Position numbers and translations under genes: made by a program. Shown piece by piece: positions 50,341 to 63,027 of a stretch of DNA of 64,000 bases (position 1 is its first letter; each line of letters opens with the position of its first letter). The stretch spans positions 460,001-524,000 of the forward strand of contig JAQFVV010006470.1 in assembly GCA_028023455.1 (NCBI GenBank), in the 5' to 3' direction. The notes under the pieces are model-generated. The model ran no database searches and was not told the origin of the DNA. It saw nothing but the letters and a program-made list of their open reading frames with translations. The stretch is from Epiperipatus broadwayi (lineage: Eukaryota > Onychophora > Udeonychophora > Euonychophora > Peripatidae).

Positions 50341-51127
50341 CATATTATTAACAGTTTTAAGATAAAATTATTAAAATTGACTTCTCTTAATCATAAATTT
50401 ATTTTTGTCTTAATTATAACTTTATTTATTCTTTACTAAATAAGAGATTATTTTGTCATAGAGTTTTACACTATGTATTTTCCTTTTAATGTAATTTTAA
50501 CTTTTCCTACTTTTACATGTTATAACTTTAATGCTTACTTTAAAATTATATTTTTTAAGCAACTGACTCACCTATTTAAAATTTATTTAAAAAACTATGC
50601 ACATAATTGATGGGAAACTATAGTTTCATACCCCTAAAACATGGGTGATATGTAATGTTGCCAATATTACTATTTCATGCTCTAAAGTTGGAAGAACCAA
50701 ATTTAACCGTATGTAACGGTATGGGATCTGTAAAGAAATGTCAATGGTGACTTCTCACTATAAAAGTAACAGATAACTAATGTTTACTAAATGTGTATAT
50801 AACTTAACTCAAGTGGAAGAGCATGAATACTATATGTGTATATTTTACTCTTTTTCCCCTCGCTTATACTCAATATATTAAAAATATTGTCATTTAAGGA
50901 ATTGAGTATACATAGCTGAATATCATAAATGGATAAACTATCCACCTAATGGATGACCTTCGAAAAGTTATTATGAATACGCAGATAAATACAATTATAG
51001 TTAATGTTTGTGGAAAACTATTGTTTTTTTGCAGAAATTTATAAAATTTATTGCCGAGTCATAAATTGCATAATTATCTGAGAACTAAATGATAAAACAG
51101 TATTAGAAATCTGCATCAGTAGTCAAG

Positions 51128-51235
51128 CATTGGTGGTCGAGAGGTCATCACAACCTCCTTACAAACAGTTGTCCTGGGTTTAGCGGGTTCGCTTTCCAGC
51201 CGATGCTATGATACATGAAAAATAAAACTGCAACA
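51128..51235 (+). mobile_element. tRNA-derived SINE copy 2
   Basis: Same structure as the copy at 49.0 kb. The acceptor strands are CATTGG and CCGATG, the A box TGGTCGAGAGG, the seven-base anticodon loop CTTACAA again, and the B box GGTTCGCTTTCC (51186-51197). The tail ATGATACATGAAAAATAAAA is homologous to the other copy. The two heads differ at many positions, so the copies are old. Confidence 0.72.
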
Positions 51236-53039
51236 GTAAACGTTAATTTATCACTATCAAAAAAAAAAAAAGAAAAAGTAAAAAAAAATATTGAATACTT
51301 TGTATGCTATTTTGTCAGCAATCTCAATTAGCTGTTGAAACAAGCTTTGAAATGACTCCTCAATTAAATCCAAAATGTGTATTGTCCATCCTGCGGAAAT
51401 TTTTTTATATATCTACTAATATTTATTCATTTTGTAATTATTTCCATTATCTTCCTATATGCCTAAGAAGCTTTATTTATAGACTGTATGAGTGAATTAC
51501 TCTTTTCTCATTAAAGATTTAATCATTTGTTTTACAATCAGTGTAGGGTAGATAGGTAGATTAATTTATTTATCTATTATGTTGTTTCTTGGCTCCAAGA
51601 TCATCTCAGACATCTATAATGTGAAAGTATTATACTGGGTAATTGATTATCATTTAGATGTAATTTCTTTTACACATGTTTTCTATATGCTTAAGTTAGT
51701 GATAGATGTGTTTATTTGCTATTACGAAGCTAACAATTAATTTAAAGAGGGGTAAATACACAAACGTGTTGTTTTATCTTTGCATTGTCAGAGATGATGA
51801 GGTCTGTATAGATGAGTTCTGCATAGCAATAATCATTAGTCTTCAAATTTAATATATTTATAGTATGTCATAAATTAAAATTTTACTTTAGAATTATTAG
51901 TTAATATTGGCATATCATTTATGTCTTGAACATGATTTGATATTATTTTGTGTATTATTATTTATGTGTGTGTGTATCTATTTGTGTGACTCATTGTAAA
52001 TAACTATTGAACTTATGGTCAGTTGACTCGGATTTTCCTGTTTGGTTTCGGATGATGCAATATGCCCAAAGAAGTGAAAGAATTAGGAATCTATATACGA
52101 ATATTTTTTTTTTTTTTATTTAATGTTAAGAATCAAATATGTTAAATAGGTGTGAGGACAGAAATCTTTAAGGATATGTATATTATATTGTCAGGGATTT
52201 AAATAATTATACCTTAATATATTTAGATATTTACCATGAATAGATTATATGTCCTATATTAGGTATCTATTCATGATGATGATGATATTATATAAAGTGA
52301 AGAAATGTATTTCCTTTGTTTTCAGTGATGAGACTGAGTTCACTTTAATATTGAAACTCTGAGTAAGGTTAGAGAGTACTATGTTGTCATTTAGATTATT
52401 AGAATCTAGAATTAAGAAGGTCTTCTTGTCCCTCATGTGGACATTTAGATTTTTTTGTTTTGCCATATTGTGCAATGTAATTTGTCAATCAAAATAAAGG
52501 TAAGATTAGCTTCTTTAATGAAATATCCACAGCGGAAGTTGTACAGGAGTTGTTGACTGGTCTATGGCATCATCTGTATTATGATATTTTACTTTTTAAT
52601 TTCATAAGCAAACCAACAGAATGTAATTGTGTTAGTTATATCATAACATCTGCCATAATATAGAATAGCACGTGAAATACTATTGATTCTGAAGATATGA
52701 AAAAGTTTTATCACCGGATTTGCAAGTTTTGGGTGAATATTTCAAATCATATCACACTAATCATCAAATACTCAGAATTAATCATCCTCTTTTAAATGAA
52801 GAAACAAAAAAGGTAGCTAGTTAATAGATTTGTCTAATTGCCTCATTAAAGAGTTTTTCTCTGGATGGTCAGAGTTGTTTAACTTTCATGCCATTGTAGA
52901 ATAGGAAGACTCCTATAATTTACATGTTGGTTCCCTATTGTATTGTTTAATTACTCCAAAGTTAGTTTGTTTGACAAATAATATTAGCGTTAGCTGATAA
53001 CATGTATATATGTGAAATAAAATTATAAAGATGTTTATT
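51236..53039. other. Intron segment without recognised elements
   Basis: No coding or RNA feature supported. Confidence 0.5.
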
Positions 53040-53480
53040 AATACATCGTACAGGCTTAAACCTGCATTTATATATGTAATATATGCGGAGTTCGAACTCA
53101 GACTTACACACGACCCACCACTCTCAGTGCCATCTCATATTGCTGACCCACCTGATCACACACATGTTGAAAAGATAAATAATCACCAATATATGTATTT
53201 CATGTTAAACCAGCAATCATCAGTTGGTCAAGATTACTATCCTCACACACATATATATAATCAGTACTCAGCTTTATATTAAGATAGCCAATCTTTATAC
53301 TTTAATGGACAGGCATCAAACTATTCCAACTCTTTAGTCTTCCATTTCATTGAAAATCTGATGATGGAATGTTCAAAGCCCTCGTTAGGGCCAAGGTTGT
53401 CATCCTACCCATGTTGACATTTTAGTCATTCTGACCCCTCATGTACAGGAGAATAATCCATTTATATTTTAATTGCAATA
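53040..53480 (+). repeat. Family B repeat, intronic copy
   Basis: Diverged full copy with left half (CAGCAATCATCAGTTGGTC near 53210), a reduced TA tract near 53262 and right half (AAAATCTGATGATGGAATG near 53352). Confidence 0.82.
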
Positions 53481-56139
53481 TGTAATAAATGGTTCACTTA
53501 TTTTACACTTTGTTGAGAGTTATACTTTTATAGACATTCACATTCTATTTTCACATCTAAATATCCAATATGATGTAATTGCAGTTTTTATGAATTGATG
53601 AGAAACCCGATCAGATCTGATATTATTTTCTCAACCTAGACATTATATGAAATGCATAAAAATTTGATGAACTTATGGGAAGTTATGTATTCAGTTATTA
53701 TATAGATAATGACTTGAAATGAAAAAGTAGCCCATATTCTTTTATTATCTAATGGCTACTTTATTAGAACACTGTTCAATTTTATATCGTTACCTTTCAT
53801 GGTGGTAATTTTTAGATGTTATATGATATGGATTTTTAAACAAGTATATAATAAAACTCTGAGATATACTCTTGGCGTTTTTAAGTAAATATTAATTTAG
53901 CCATTTAATTTAAACTTATTATATAGTAAAAGCTTATTAATGTTATATCCTTTTTCTGACTTCTTAAAGTATTACCATGGTTAATCAAAAGTGTATTTGG
54001 ATGATGGGAGAGGTTAAGCTTGAGCTAAAACTTATTAGTTTGAATGGATAAGACTTTGTCAATTTCAACCACTTATTCATTATGAAACTGAGTAGATATT
54101 TTATTATTAGTGTTTTTCAATGTTTTCCTTCACCTCAAATGGAGTCAGAGTATTAATTTATTCTATTGTCGATAGAATTGGCACCTGGGATATTTATTGA
54201 TGAATAATGTAGGATTGGTGTAAGGGAGGGGTTACAATATATTAACCTAAACATTGGATGTATTTATTTATTTTAAATAAATCTGATTATTTGATAAAAC
54301 ATAACATTTTAAAATAATTAATAAGATATTTAACGGAATCAAATCACTTATGGATATCATTATTTATTAATGTAATTATCCTCTCACTTATAATAACAAC
54401 TTATAAACTAAGACATATACAGAGATTATGAATTAGTTCTCTGTTTTTATTAAACTACAATATCAAAAAAAAAAAAAAACCCTTTTCCTGGTGTTGTTAT
54501 TGTTCCACACAAAGCAGGATATTGTTATAAAAATAAAATTCACATAACATTGAGGTTCATGATAATGTAGTAATTTTTTTTCTTTTAGTAATCACAGATC
54601 ATCTATAGATTGTCTTATCAATTTGGGTTTAAAATCTCTCAGCACTAGTAATAATGTAGAATTCAACCGAGTCCATGCAAAATTTGGCTAATATCATTAT
54701 ATAAAAAATATATCCCCATGTTTTTTTCTTTTATACTAGTATCTTCCACATATGCTTTGTACACTTGTCTTATACATTTTCTCTATTCAAGATGATATGT
54801 TCTTTTATCTATGCTGGCAGACCACTGTCATTTTGTCCCAGTACGCTTATATCTTTTTTTCAAACACACATCACTCAATATAGTTTTCTTTTCAAACTCT
54901 ATAGAAAGTAATATTCCAATAATTACAGTTCTGAGTTAATTATTTCTCAAATCCAAACATTATTTAATCAGGCTTTCAAATTTAACTTTAATGGTAATGT
55001 ATACTTTCCATTCATATTCCGTTTTATTTTCAACCATTCCTAATTTAATTCTACAGATTTTTAAAAAATGTAAACTTATTTATGTCAAAGAAATTTTCTT
55101 TTCGTTTATTTGTCCTTCATGGGGATTTAATTGTCTCCACCTATTTTGATAAATCTGCAACATGATTACTTCTTTTAGTTTATCACTGAAATCCAGACTA
55201 AATTCAGTACTATTATGGTTTATCCAGTCAATATATTCCTTGACAACATTTTCATATGCATATATGATTCATTTTAGATTATTTTCTCAATACAACGATT
55301 TCCAAGAAATTTTCATGAATTATTATTTGCTAATTTGTCTGGTAGAGATCAATTAACTTACTCAATCATTTAACAAAAACTTTACACTTATATACAATAA
55401 ATAATCATATAATTAAAATGCATTACTTTTTTTTCTTTGTTGAGAAATAATAATATTTGAGGAATTTTTTATCAAAGCTTTTTAAAATAAAAAAATAACA
55501 CCCAGGTACTTTTTTACGATCTGTAAAATCATTTTTTCTGCTTCTTTTATTTTCTACTCTTTTTTACAAAAATTGATGGCAGGCCATTTTATTTAATCCC
55601 CCCCCCCCCCTTATTGTTAGAACAACATTTACTTAGTTGGAAGTATTTGATCTATTTCTAAAATGACATTTTTTTGTTTTGAAATATTTTTTTTTTTAAA
55701 AAAGATAATAGTTTTTGTTTTTTTTTAGAAATTGAATAAAATACAATTTTTTATTATTATTTTAGATCAGTATTTTTGTAAAATGAGTATTATATACCTA
55801 CTTTTAAACATAACATAAGATTTGGCTAGAAAGAATAATTTCATTTATAAAATCAAATGCACACAGACAATAATTATCTATCTATATAACACAATTTGCC
55901 TTAGAAAATTGGATTTTAATATTTACTAGATATAAATGGTATTGATTGTTTACTTACTAGCATATATATATATATAATCCATCGGATGCTTTCTAAATTG
56001 CAATTAACTAAACCCAAGTTCAAACCTATGATAACTAATATGTCATTATTTTCCATAGTTTAATAAGTAAATATTGTTAGATTCTATAAAATTTAAAATT
56101 ATGCAATCAAATTTTCATTTCTTCTCTTATTTTTAGGAT
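53481..56139. other. Intron segment without recognised elements
   Basis: AT-rich with a C10 run near 55600 and a short (TA)n near 55960. No gene is supported. Confidence 0.5.
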
Positions 56140-56149
56140 AGGGAAACTA

Positions 56150-56770
56150 ATAAAAAGTGCACAATCTTAAGGGTATAACCATAAGACTAAGCATGTGAAA
56201 TGTGACACTAGAGATCTCTACAAATCAGGAACAAAAGATTAACAACTTTAAAGACAAGGGCAGCCACTGTTATCTTACACCTACTTTTTAATTATATAGA
56301 TGAATTTAAAGCATTTACATTTGATAGTATGAAGCTGTTAAATATTTCACTAGTTAAGTCCACAATTTCTATTACACATTAACATTCAGGACATCTTTCA
56401 ATTTACAGGCACATAGTTTTAATGTTATAACTTCAATATATATATTACATAGGTAATGAGTATGTGCTTATTGAATTATTAGTTACAACTTTAAATTATT
56501 TTAAAAGATTTCATAGTATAAGAGCATTACACTTTCTCACTGTAAATCAAAAGATTTCACAAACGTTAGCATGTAATAGAAATTGTGGACTTAATCAGTG
56601 ATGCATTTAACAGCTTCATGCTTTCAAACCAATATTCTTTAGATTCATCTACATATTTAAAAAATAGGTTGATGATTTTAAAGTCATTAATCTTGTGTTA
56701 GGAATCGTAGATGTCCCTATTGTTGCATTTCATGCTTATAGTCTTAAAGTTATAGCCATAGGATGTAGTA
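56150..56770. repeat. Large diverged foldback
   Basis: Arms of about 250 bp. ATGAAGCTGTTAAAT and GTCCACAATTTCTATTACA on the left (about 56330-56377) are mirrored by ATAGAAATTGTGGAC and ATTTAACAGCTTCAT on the right (about 56577-56621). The outer ends GGTATAACCATAAGACTAAG and CTTATAGTCTTAAAG also match. No coding sequence. Confidence 0.75.
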
Positions 56771-56805
56771 ATTTGATAATGAGTATGCACTTAATAAATT
56801 ATTAA

Positions 56806-56976
<171 letters not shown>

Positions 56977-57062
56977 ATATATATATCAGTAAATTTATAA
57001 ATAAATATTTGAAAATACAGTAATTAAAAGTTTATAAAAATTATATGTATAACCATAACTTA

Positions 57063-57113
57063 GAAGCGCTTTCAACTACCTTGTAGCTTTGTCAACTATT
57101 ACTTTTAAAATGT
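57063..57113 (-). ncRNA. Degenerate hammerhead-like hairpin in PLE tail
   Basis: The minus strand reads TTGACAAAG, hairpin CTAC-AAG-GTAG, then TTGAAAGCGCTTC, i.e. core-hairpin-GAAA spacing without the CTGATGA core. Mirrored in the right arm near 57440-57490. Probably a relic, not active. Confidence 0.35.
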
Positions 57114-57140
57114 CAGCTTTCCCATAATTCCATGTCAACT

Positions 57141-57392
57141 TTACCATAATTCTGTGATCTTAATGTTTGCTGCTTGTCTATTAATTAAATTCTGCTTGTG
57201 TTTAGATATTAACATCACCTCTTTAATTTTTCTTTTATTATTATTTCTTTCAGTTTCCAATATTTTTATGTTATTATAATCAAACTCAAAACCATATATA
57301 CATGATTTATTATGGTCATAAAAAACAGAAGCTGATAAATTATCACTATTTTTAAATTTAATTAATAGGCAAGCAGCAAACGTTAAGATCAC
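57141..57392 (-). pseudogene. PLE endonuclease C-terminal fragment
   Basis: Reads FEFDYNNIKILETERNNNKR, then KIKEVMLISKHKQ and INRQAANI, clearly homologous to the fragment at 44173-44397 (FDIESIKILHEERNQNKRKIKEVILI). Only the last part of the GIY-YIG domain is present, inside a foldback. Confidence 0.65.
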
Positions 57393-57644
57393 AGAATTAT
57401 GGTAAAGTTGACATGGAATTATGGGAAAGCTGACATTTTAAAAGTAATAGTTGACAAAGCTACAAGGTAGTTGAAAGCGCTTCTAAGTTACGGTTATACA
57501 TATAATTTTTATAAACTTTTAATCACTGTATTTTCAAATATTTATTTATAAATTTACGGATATTATTTTGAAGAAATACAGACATCGATTTGTAATATTA
57601 TATATATATTATGCTTAATGTTTTCACGGTTATATGTTGTAGAT

Positions 57645-57840
57645 AAATTATAAATTTTTGGGATGTATCGTGTCTTATTTTCCATTGAGCACCGATATTT
57701 CGACGGAATAGCAACTGCCATTTTCAAGGTTAACTTTTTTCTTTCAAAAGTTAACCTTGAAAATGGCGGTTGCTATTCCGTCGTAATATCGGTGCTCAAT
57801 GGAAAATAAGACACGGTACATCCCAAAAACTTATAATTTA
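57645..57840. repeat. Near-perfect palindrome with PLE-like motif
   Basis: Arms of about 90 bp, centre near 57745. GCACCGATATTTCGACGG is mirrored by CCGTCGTAATATCGGTGC. CTTGAAAATGGC followed by TCGAAAT repeats the pattern of the PLE tails at 29.04 and 30.53 kb. Confidence 0.85.
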
Positions 57841-58195
57841 AATATATATATATATGAGTTTATAATAAAATAAATGACAATTAATTAGGCTATGTTCAGA
57901 ATAGATTATAGTTACATGTTTAAAAAGGTTTATTTAAATTTCTTTATATCAATAATTTCAATCTTTATAATCTAGCTGAAATGTTTGGTGCTAATACAAA
58001 TATATTTAACAATTGCCTTGAGAACAGTTTGAGATCATTGCTGTTATTGATATTGGGATTATCCCAGTATGAAGAGATTTTATGTATTACTAATAAACCC
58101 ATTAGCCTTGAATATTATTATTTAAGAAATACTTTAGGTAAAAAATTTAAAATATATTTGCAATTTTCGCAATGTTATAATTGAGTGTTTTCATA

Positions 58196-58315
58196 TATTG
58201 GACTATTTCCATAATTTAGAATTGAGTATTGAATGCCTATAGAAAAAATAAGTTAATTTACATTTTTTAAAGACTTTCAATACTCAATATTTGATAATAG
58301 AGATAGTCCAATAAA
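58196..58315. repeat. Small foldback
   Basis: TTGGACTATTTCC and TTGAGTATTGAA on the left are mirrored by TTCAATACTCAA and ATAGTCCAA on the right. Confidence 0.7.
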
Positions 58316-58536
58316 TAAATACAAATAAAACACCATCATCATAAAACTTCAAAGAAACGTTATAACTGACTATATATTAGTCTGCATTTGGAAAAAAGGT
58401 TATATTTAACTGCTTAAAGAGGTTTATTTAAACTTCTTTGTATCTACAATACAAATCTCTGTGCCAAGTAGCAATCTTTCCAACTATTTAAATATATATT
58501 GGTCTATAAATAGAGGTGAGAAATTCCAACCTGTGA

Positions 58537-58857
58537 AGAATAAGAGAGGGAACCACTTCTTAATGTATTTTAGATTTTTTTATATATAGTTATTTAAAAC
58601 AATAACAACCAGATTGCTGATTTAAATCAGTCTTTCTATCTTTTATTTTAAATTAAAAATCAACCATGGCTCACCATAGAGTTTTAGAAGTGAGTCAAAT
58701 ATTTCCACTCTATAGATTTAATATCAGTTATTTAAAGATCAGTTTATAATAAAAGATAGAAAGATGGAATTAAATTAGGACTCTGGCTGTTATTGTTTTA
58801 GATAACTGTACACAAAAAAGATCTAAAATACATTAAGAGGTGGTCTATTCTCTTATT
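58537..58857. repeat. Foldback
   Basis: Centre near 58697. AATGTATTTTAGAT on the left is mirrored by ATCTAAAATACATT on the right, and TTTCTATCTTTTATT by AATAAAAGATAGAAA. Confidence 0.78.
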
Positions 58858-58907
58858 GTAAAAATTATTGAACTTGACAGTTAGAGTGCATTTCAATTAT
58901 TATTTGA

Positions 58908-58960
58908 AGTAGATTTGGAGTATATATATATATATATATATATATATCCAAATCTACTTC

Positions 58961-59006
<46 letters not shown>

Positions 59007-59010
59007 GAAT
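58908..59010. repeat. Hairpin around (TA)n, plus further TA tract
   Basis: GAAGTAGATTTGGA and TCCAAATCTACTTC flank a TA loop; a second TA run and AATTATATA/TATATAATT continue the symmetry. Confidence 0.8.
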
Positions 59011-59194
59011 ATTTATAAATAGAATATTAAAAAATATTCAATTACATAATTATGTATATTGCTTCGAAGAAATTCAGACAGTGAATTATATATATATATA
59101 TGCGTGTATGTGTGTATCTGTAATTATATAATTAAATATTTATAATTAGTGTAATCAGATGTATATTTATATAAAATATAACCTTAAAAATTGT

Positions 59195-59395
59195 AACCAC
59201 TTAGAAGTGCTTTCGACTATTTCAAGTCTTTGTCAACACTTAGGAATCCTTTTCACTATTCTCATCGACTTTGTTAACTAGTGTAGTTGACAAAGACTAT
59301 GGGAATAGTTGAATGTACTTCTAAGTGTTGACAAAGACTATGAGGATAGTTGAAATAGTCGAAAGCACTTCTAAGTGGATAAAATTTTTAAAGTT
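59195..59395. repeat. PLE-tail-like foldback
   Basis: CCACTTAGAAGTGCTTTCGA on the left is mirrored by TCGAAAGCACTTCTAAGTGG on the right. The right arm contains GACTAT...ATAGTCGAAA, the same stem and GAAA arrangement as in the PLE tail at 30.54 kb. Confidence 0.78.
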
Positions 59396-59660
59396 ATACT
59401 TTACATATATTTGTTTACTGTATTTATAAATATTCAGTTATATAATTATGCATATTGCTCTGAAGAAATAAACATCAAATTATATATATATATATATAAT
59501 TTCATGGATTAATGATGATTTCATATAATTATTTTTGAGGAAGTTAGTTGTTATTGTACTGAAATGTCAGCTATTTAGCTATTTTACTACAATAAACATC
59601 CTGGAAAATAATACTATGAAATCATATATGTATATATGACTCACTTAATTTAATTTTCAG

Positions 59661-59827
59661 ATAATCCATTTTATTGTAATCGAAACTTGGTTAATTTTGT
59701 CGGTGAAATCCAAGCCAACCCAAATAAATTTTATGACAAGGTGTTTATAATGTGTGATTATCCTCCTGAATTTAAATATAAGCCTCTAATGGAAATGAAC
59801 TGGAAGCTAATGTTTGCAATCAGTTAA
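59661..59827 (+). CDS. Secreted leucine-rich-repeat protein, exon 2 (LRR C-terminal cap)
   Basis: Follows the acceptor TTTAATTTTCAG. Joined in phase 1 to exon 1 it gives VIIHDNPFYCNRNLVNFV, where NPFYC is the hallmark of an LRRCT cap. The exon encodes residues 189-243, with Cys194 and Cys220 as cap cysteines, and ends at TAA 59825-59827. The usual second cysteine of CxC is replaced (CNR) and only two cap cysteines are present, a reduced LRRCT. The joined coding length is 732 bases including the stop. The perfect domain continuation across the splice is the main evidence. Confidence 0.88.
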
Positions 59828-59850
59828 TCTATTATTCCTTTATTAAGAAA

Positions 59851-59856
59851 AATAAA
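59851..59856 (+). terminator. Polyadenylation signal of the LRR gene
   Basis: AATAAA 24 bases after the stop codon. Another AATAAA-like site lies about 50 bases further on. Confidence 0.6.
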
Positions 59857-60854
<998 letters not shown>

Positions 60855-60877
60855 TGGCGACAAAGTAATCACATGAC

Positions 60878-61500
60878 TAGATGCTTACCGCCAACATTGT
60901 CAACACAGAGTTTCAAAATCCAAACTTCAGTCAAATGTAAGCCAATTTTAAATTCTATTAATTGCAAAGTCCGATTTTTGTTTGAAAAAAAAAAAATCAG
61001 TTACAAATTTCCCGCAAGCAATTCACTTACTAAATAAACAAGTTAACTATATTTTTTATGCTTAAAAAGAATTGACCATCTTTGTCTAATTCAAGATAAT
61101 AATATACCTTTAATCAGTTGATTATTACACTTTTTATTCAAACTTCCAATTGAAATCAAGTTACCTAACGATAATATAAAAAAAGCCATTGCATGACTAG
61201 TGTTTACCTACAATAATACCAACACAGAGTGTCAACGTCCAAAGATCACTCAGGCATATGCTTATTTTTAATTATTGTAGCAATCTCTAATGTTTGTTTA
61301 GTAATAAAAATTCGATTTCAAGTTCCCAGCATCTAGTTCATTTGCTCACAATTGAGTTAACAAGCTCTGGCTGTTTACGCTTATAAAGTAGTCAAAACTT
61401 TAGGCTAAAAAATAAAAACTATATATTTTTTTCAATTTCCAATCAGGTGTTAACTGATTTCCAATTTTCTGTTCAAATCTTCAACCATCATCAAGTTACT
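60878..61500. repeat. Two diverged tandem units of about 310 bp
   Basis: The pattern GCATGACTAG, CCAACACAGAGTG, CAAGTTCCC and GAGTTAACAAG recurs in 60878-61186 and 61190-61500 in the same order. Confidence 0.55.
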
Positions 61501-61534
61501 AGATTATTTAAAAAAAAAGTCATTTCTAATACCA

Positions 61535-61960
61535 ATGCTGAGCCTAACTACCTGCCTAGAATTTGTCTGGACACTAGCCATGAATCTCACACTTAAATTA
61601 TATGAAAAGCCTCATTTGGCCACAAATTCTCACACAACCAAACCCAGAGACAGAGACCAAACAACCACAAACTCTAACTCAACAGTTGCAACCAGTTTGA
61701 ACATAGCTGTACCACTAGCACCCTATGGATATCAGGACACTCTATACATGGATCTCATTTTTAAACTTCATCAAAAGCCTTACTCATATTTGACCTATAG
61801 CACAAAGACCTAGCATCTGACTAGCCTATCACAAATTCCAACTTAACAATTGCAACCAATACTAACATAGCTGTGCCACCACTCCTCTGCAACACTGATA
61901 TATTCAAATACACCAGGAAATAGGCATGACAATCCCACCATGCCTTAAACCTAGGCCAAC
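61535..61960. repeat. Direct repeat, about 145-bp period
   Basis: CACAAACTCTAACTCAACAG with AACATAGCTGTACCAC (61667-61716) recurs as CACAAATTCCAACTTAACAA with AACATAGCTGTGCCAC (about 61831-61880). The 92-codon frame across the first copy has no known motif and is probably not a gene. Confidence 0.55.
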
Positions 61961-62164
61961 AATCTAACCAACTCACATTGCCAATAAAACTAAGAGAAAG
62001 TATGGTAATCCAAAGAAGCTACCCTAAAAATAAAAATAAATGTTGATATTGATTTTACAACACCAGACCAGACTTCACAGATAATTGTCATACTACCATG
62101 GAAATGTCTAGTTCTTGTCCATGTTGCCAAGGCAACTCAACCACATATAGAATTAAACTTGTAT

Positions 62165-62670
62165 TGCATCTGTAGATAAAGTAGTGAAGACAATGTAAAA
62201 TGTATGCAATCCGATGTAAACCAATAAAATAACTTTTACATATGTAAAACTACAACTAAAGACTACCCATGTAACCACAGCAATCTAAGTTATGTAAAAC
62301 CCTTCTAGTTAATGCAAAGCATAAATAAACTTTTATACACATAACCCTGCACCTATGGATTACTGATGAAGCCATGGCAATCCAAGCCAAGTAAAAATCT
62401 TTGAAACTAATCCACATCATGTCATTTTTTTATAATCTCATGTAAATCAATAAATCAACTTTTATATATGTAAACCTATATCTATGGATTCCCCATGTAA
62501 CCACAGATATCCAAGTTATGGAAAACCATGTAACTAATTCACAGCATGTAAAATTTCCTGTAATCCAGTGTAAACAATAAATCCACTTTTATATATGTAA
62601 ACCTACAACTACGGATTTCCCATGTTACACAGCAATCCAAGCTATGTAAACTCTTGTAACCCTTTAATAC
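62165..62670. repeat. Minisatellite, about 120-127 bp period, four units
   Basis: Units share AATAAATCAACTTTTATATA, GTAAACCTACAACTA, GGATTCCCCATGTAACCAC and AATCCAAGTTATGTAAA at similar spacing. Confidence 0.75.
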
Positions 62671-62712
62671 AACTATAGCTTATCGTTGAAACATCAACAT
62701 CATCGTCATCAC

Positions 62713-62713
62713 C

Positions 62714-62801
<88 letters not shown>
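62713..62801. repeat. (AAT)n microsatellite with flanking (GAT)n
   Basis: About 88 bp AAT followed by GATGATGATAACGACGATGATG. The poly-Asn frame is an artefact. Confidence 0.97.
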
Positions 62802-62802
<1 letters not shown>

Positions 62803-63027
62803 TATGATGATGATGATAACGACGATGATGATAATAAATTATTATTATTACTATTTAACATTTTGGTAAAAAATATAAATGTTGAAATGCAGATGTTGAT
62901 TAACACTCCACATACTTTATATTGCCCTTCTTTTAAAAACAATTGTTCTATGTTATTTGTTGCCAACGTAGAATACATGGGTTTCTTTCAACATAGATTA
63001 TTCATTCTTTACATAAAAGCTAGGTAA

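Larger units (their letters stand above)
56985..57565. mobile_element. PLE 3'-end foldback
   Basis: Arms about 56990-57192 and 57356-57560. AACTTAGAAGCGCTTTCAAC on the left is mirrored on the right. The minus strand between 57392 and 57141 encodes the end of a PLE endonuclease (FDYNNIKILETERNNNKRKI...), followed by a hammerhead-like hairpin (see 57063-57113). Same architecture as the 28.9-30.7 kb insertion, smaller and older. Confidence 0.78.

Noticed and set aside
49022-51235. Functional tRNA genes
   Set aside because: tRNA-like folding is imperfect, the two copies differ widely, and both have the same A-rich tail, so SINE is the better call.
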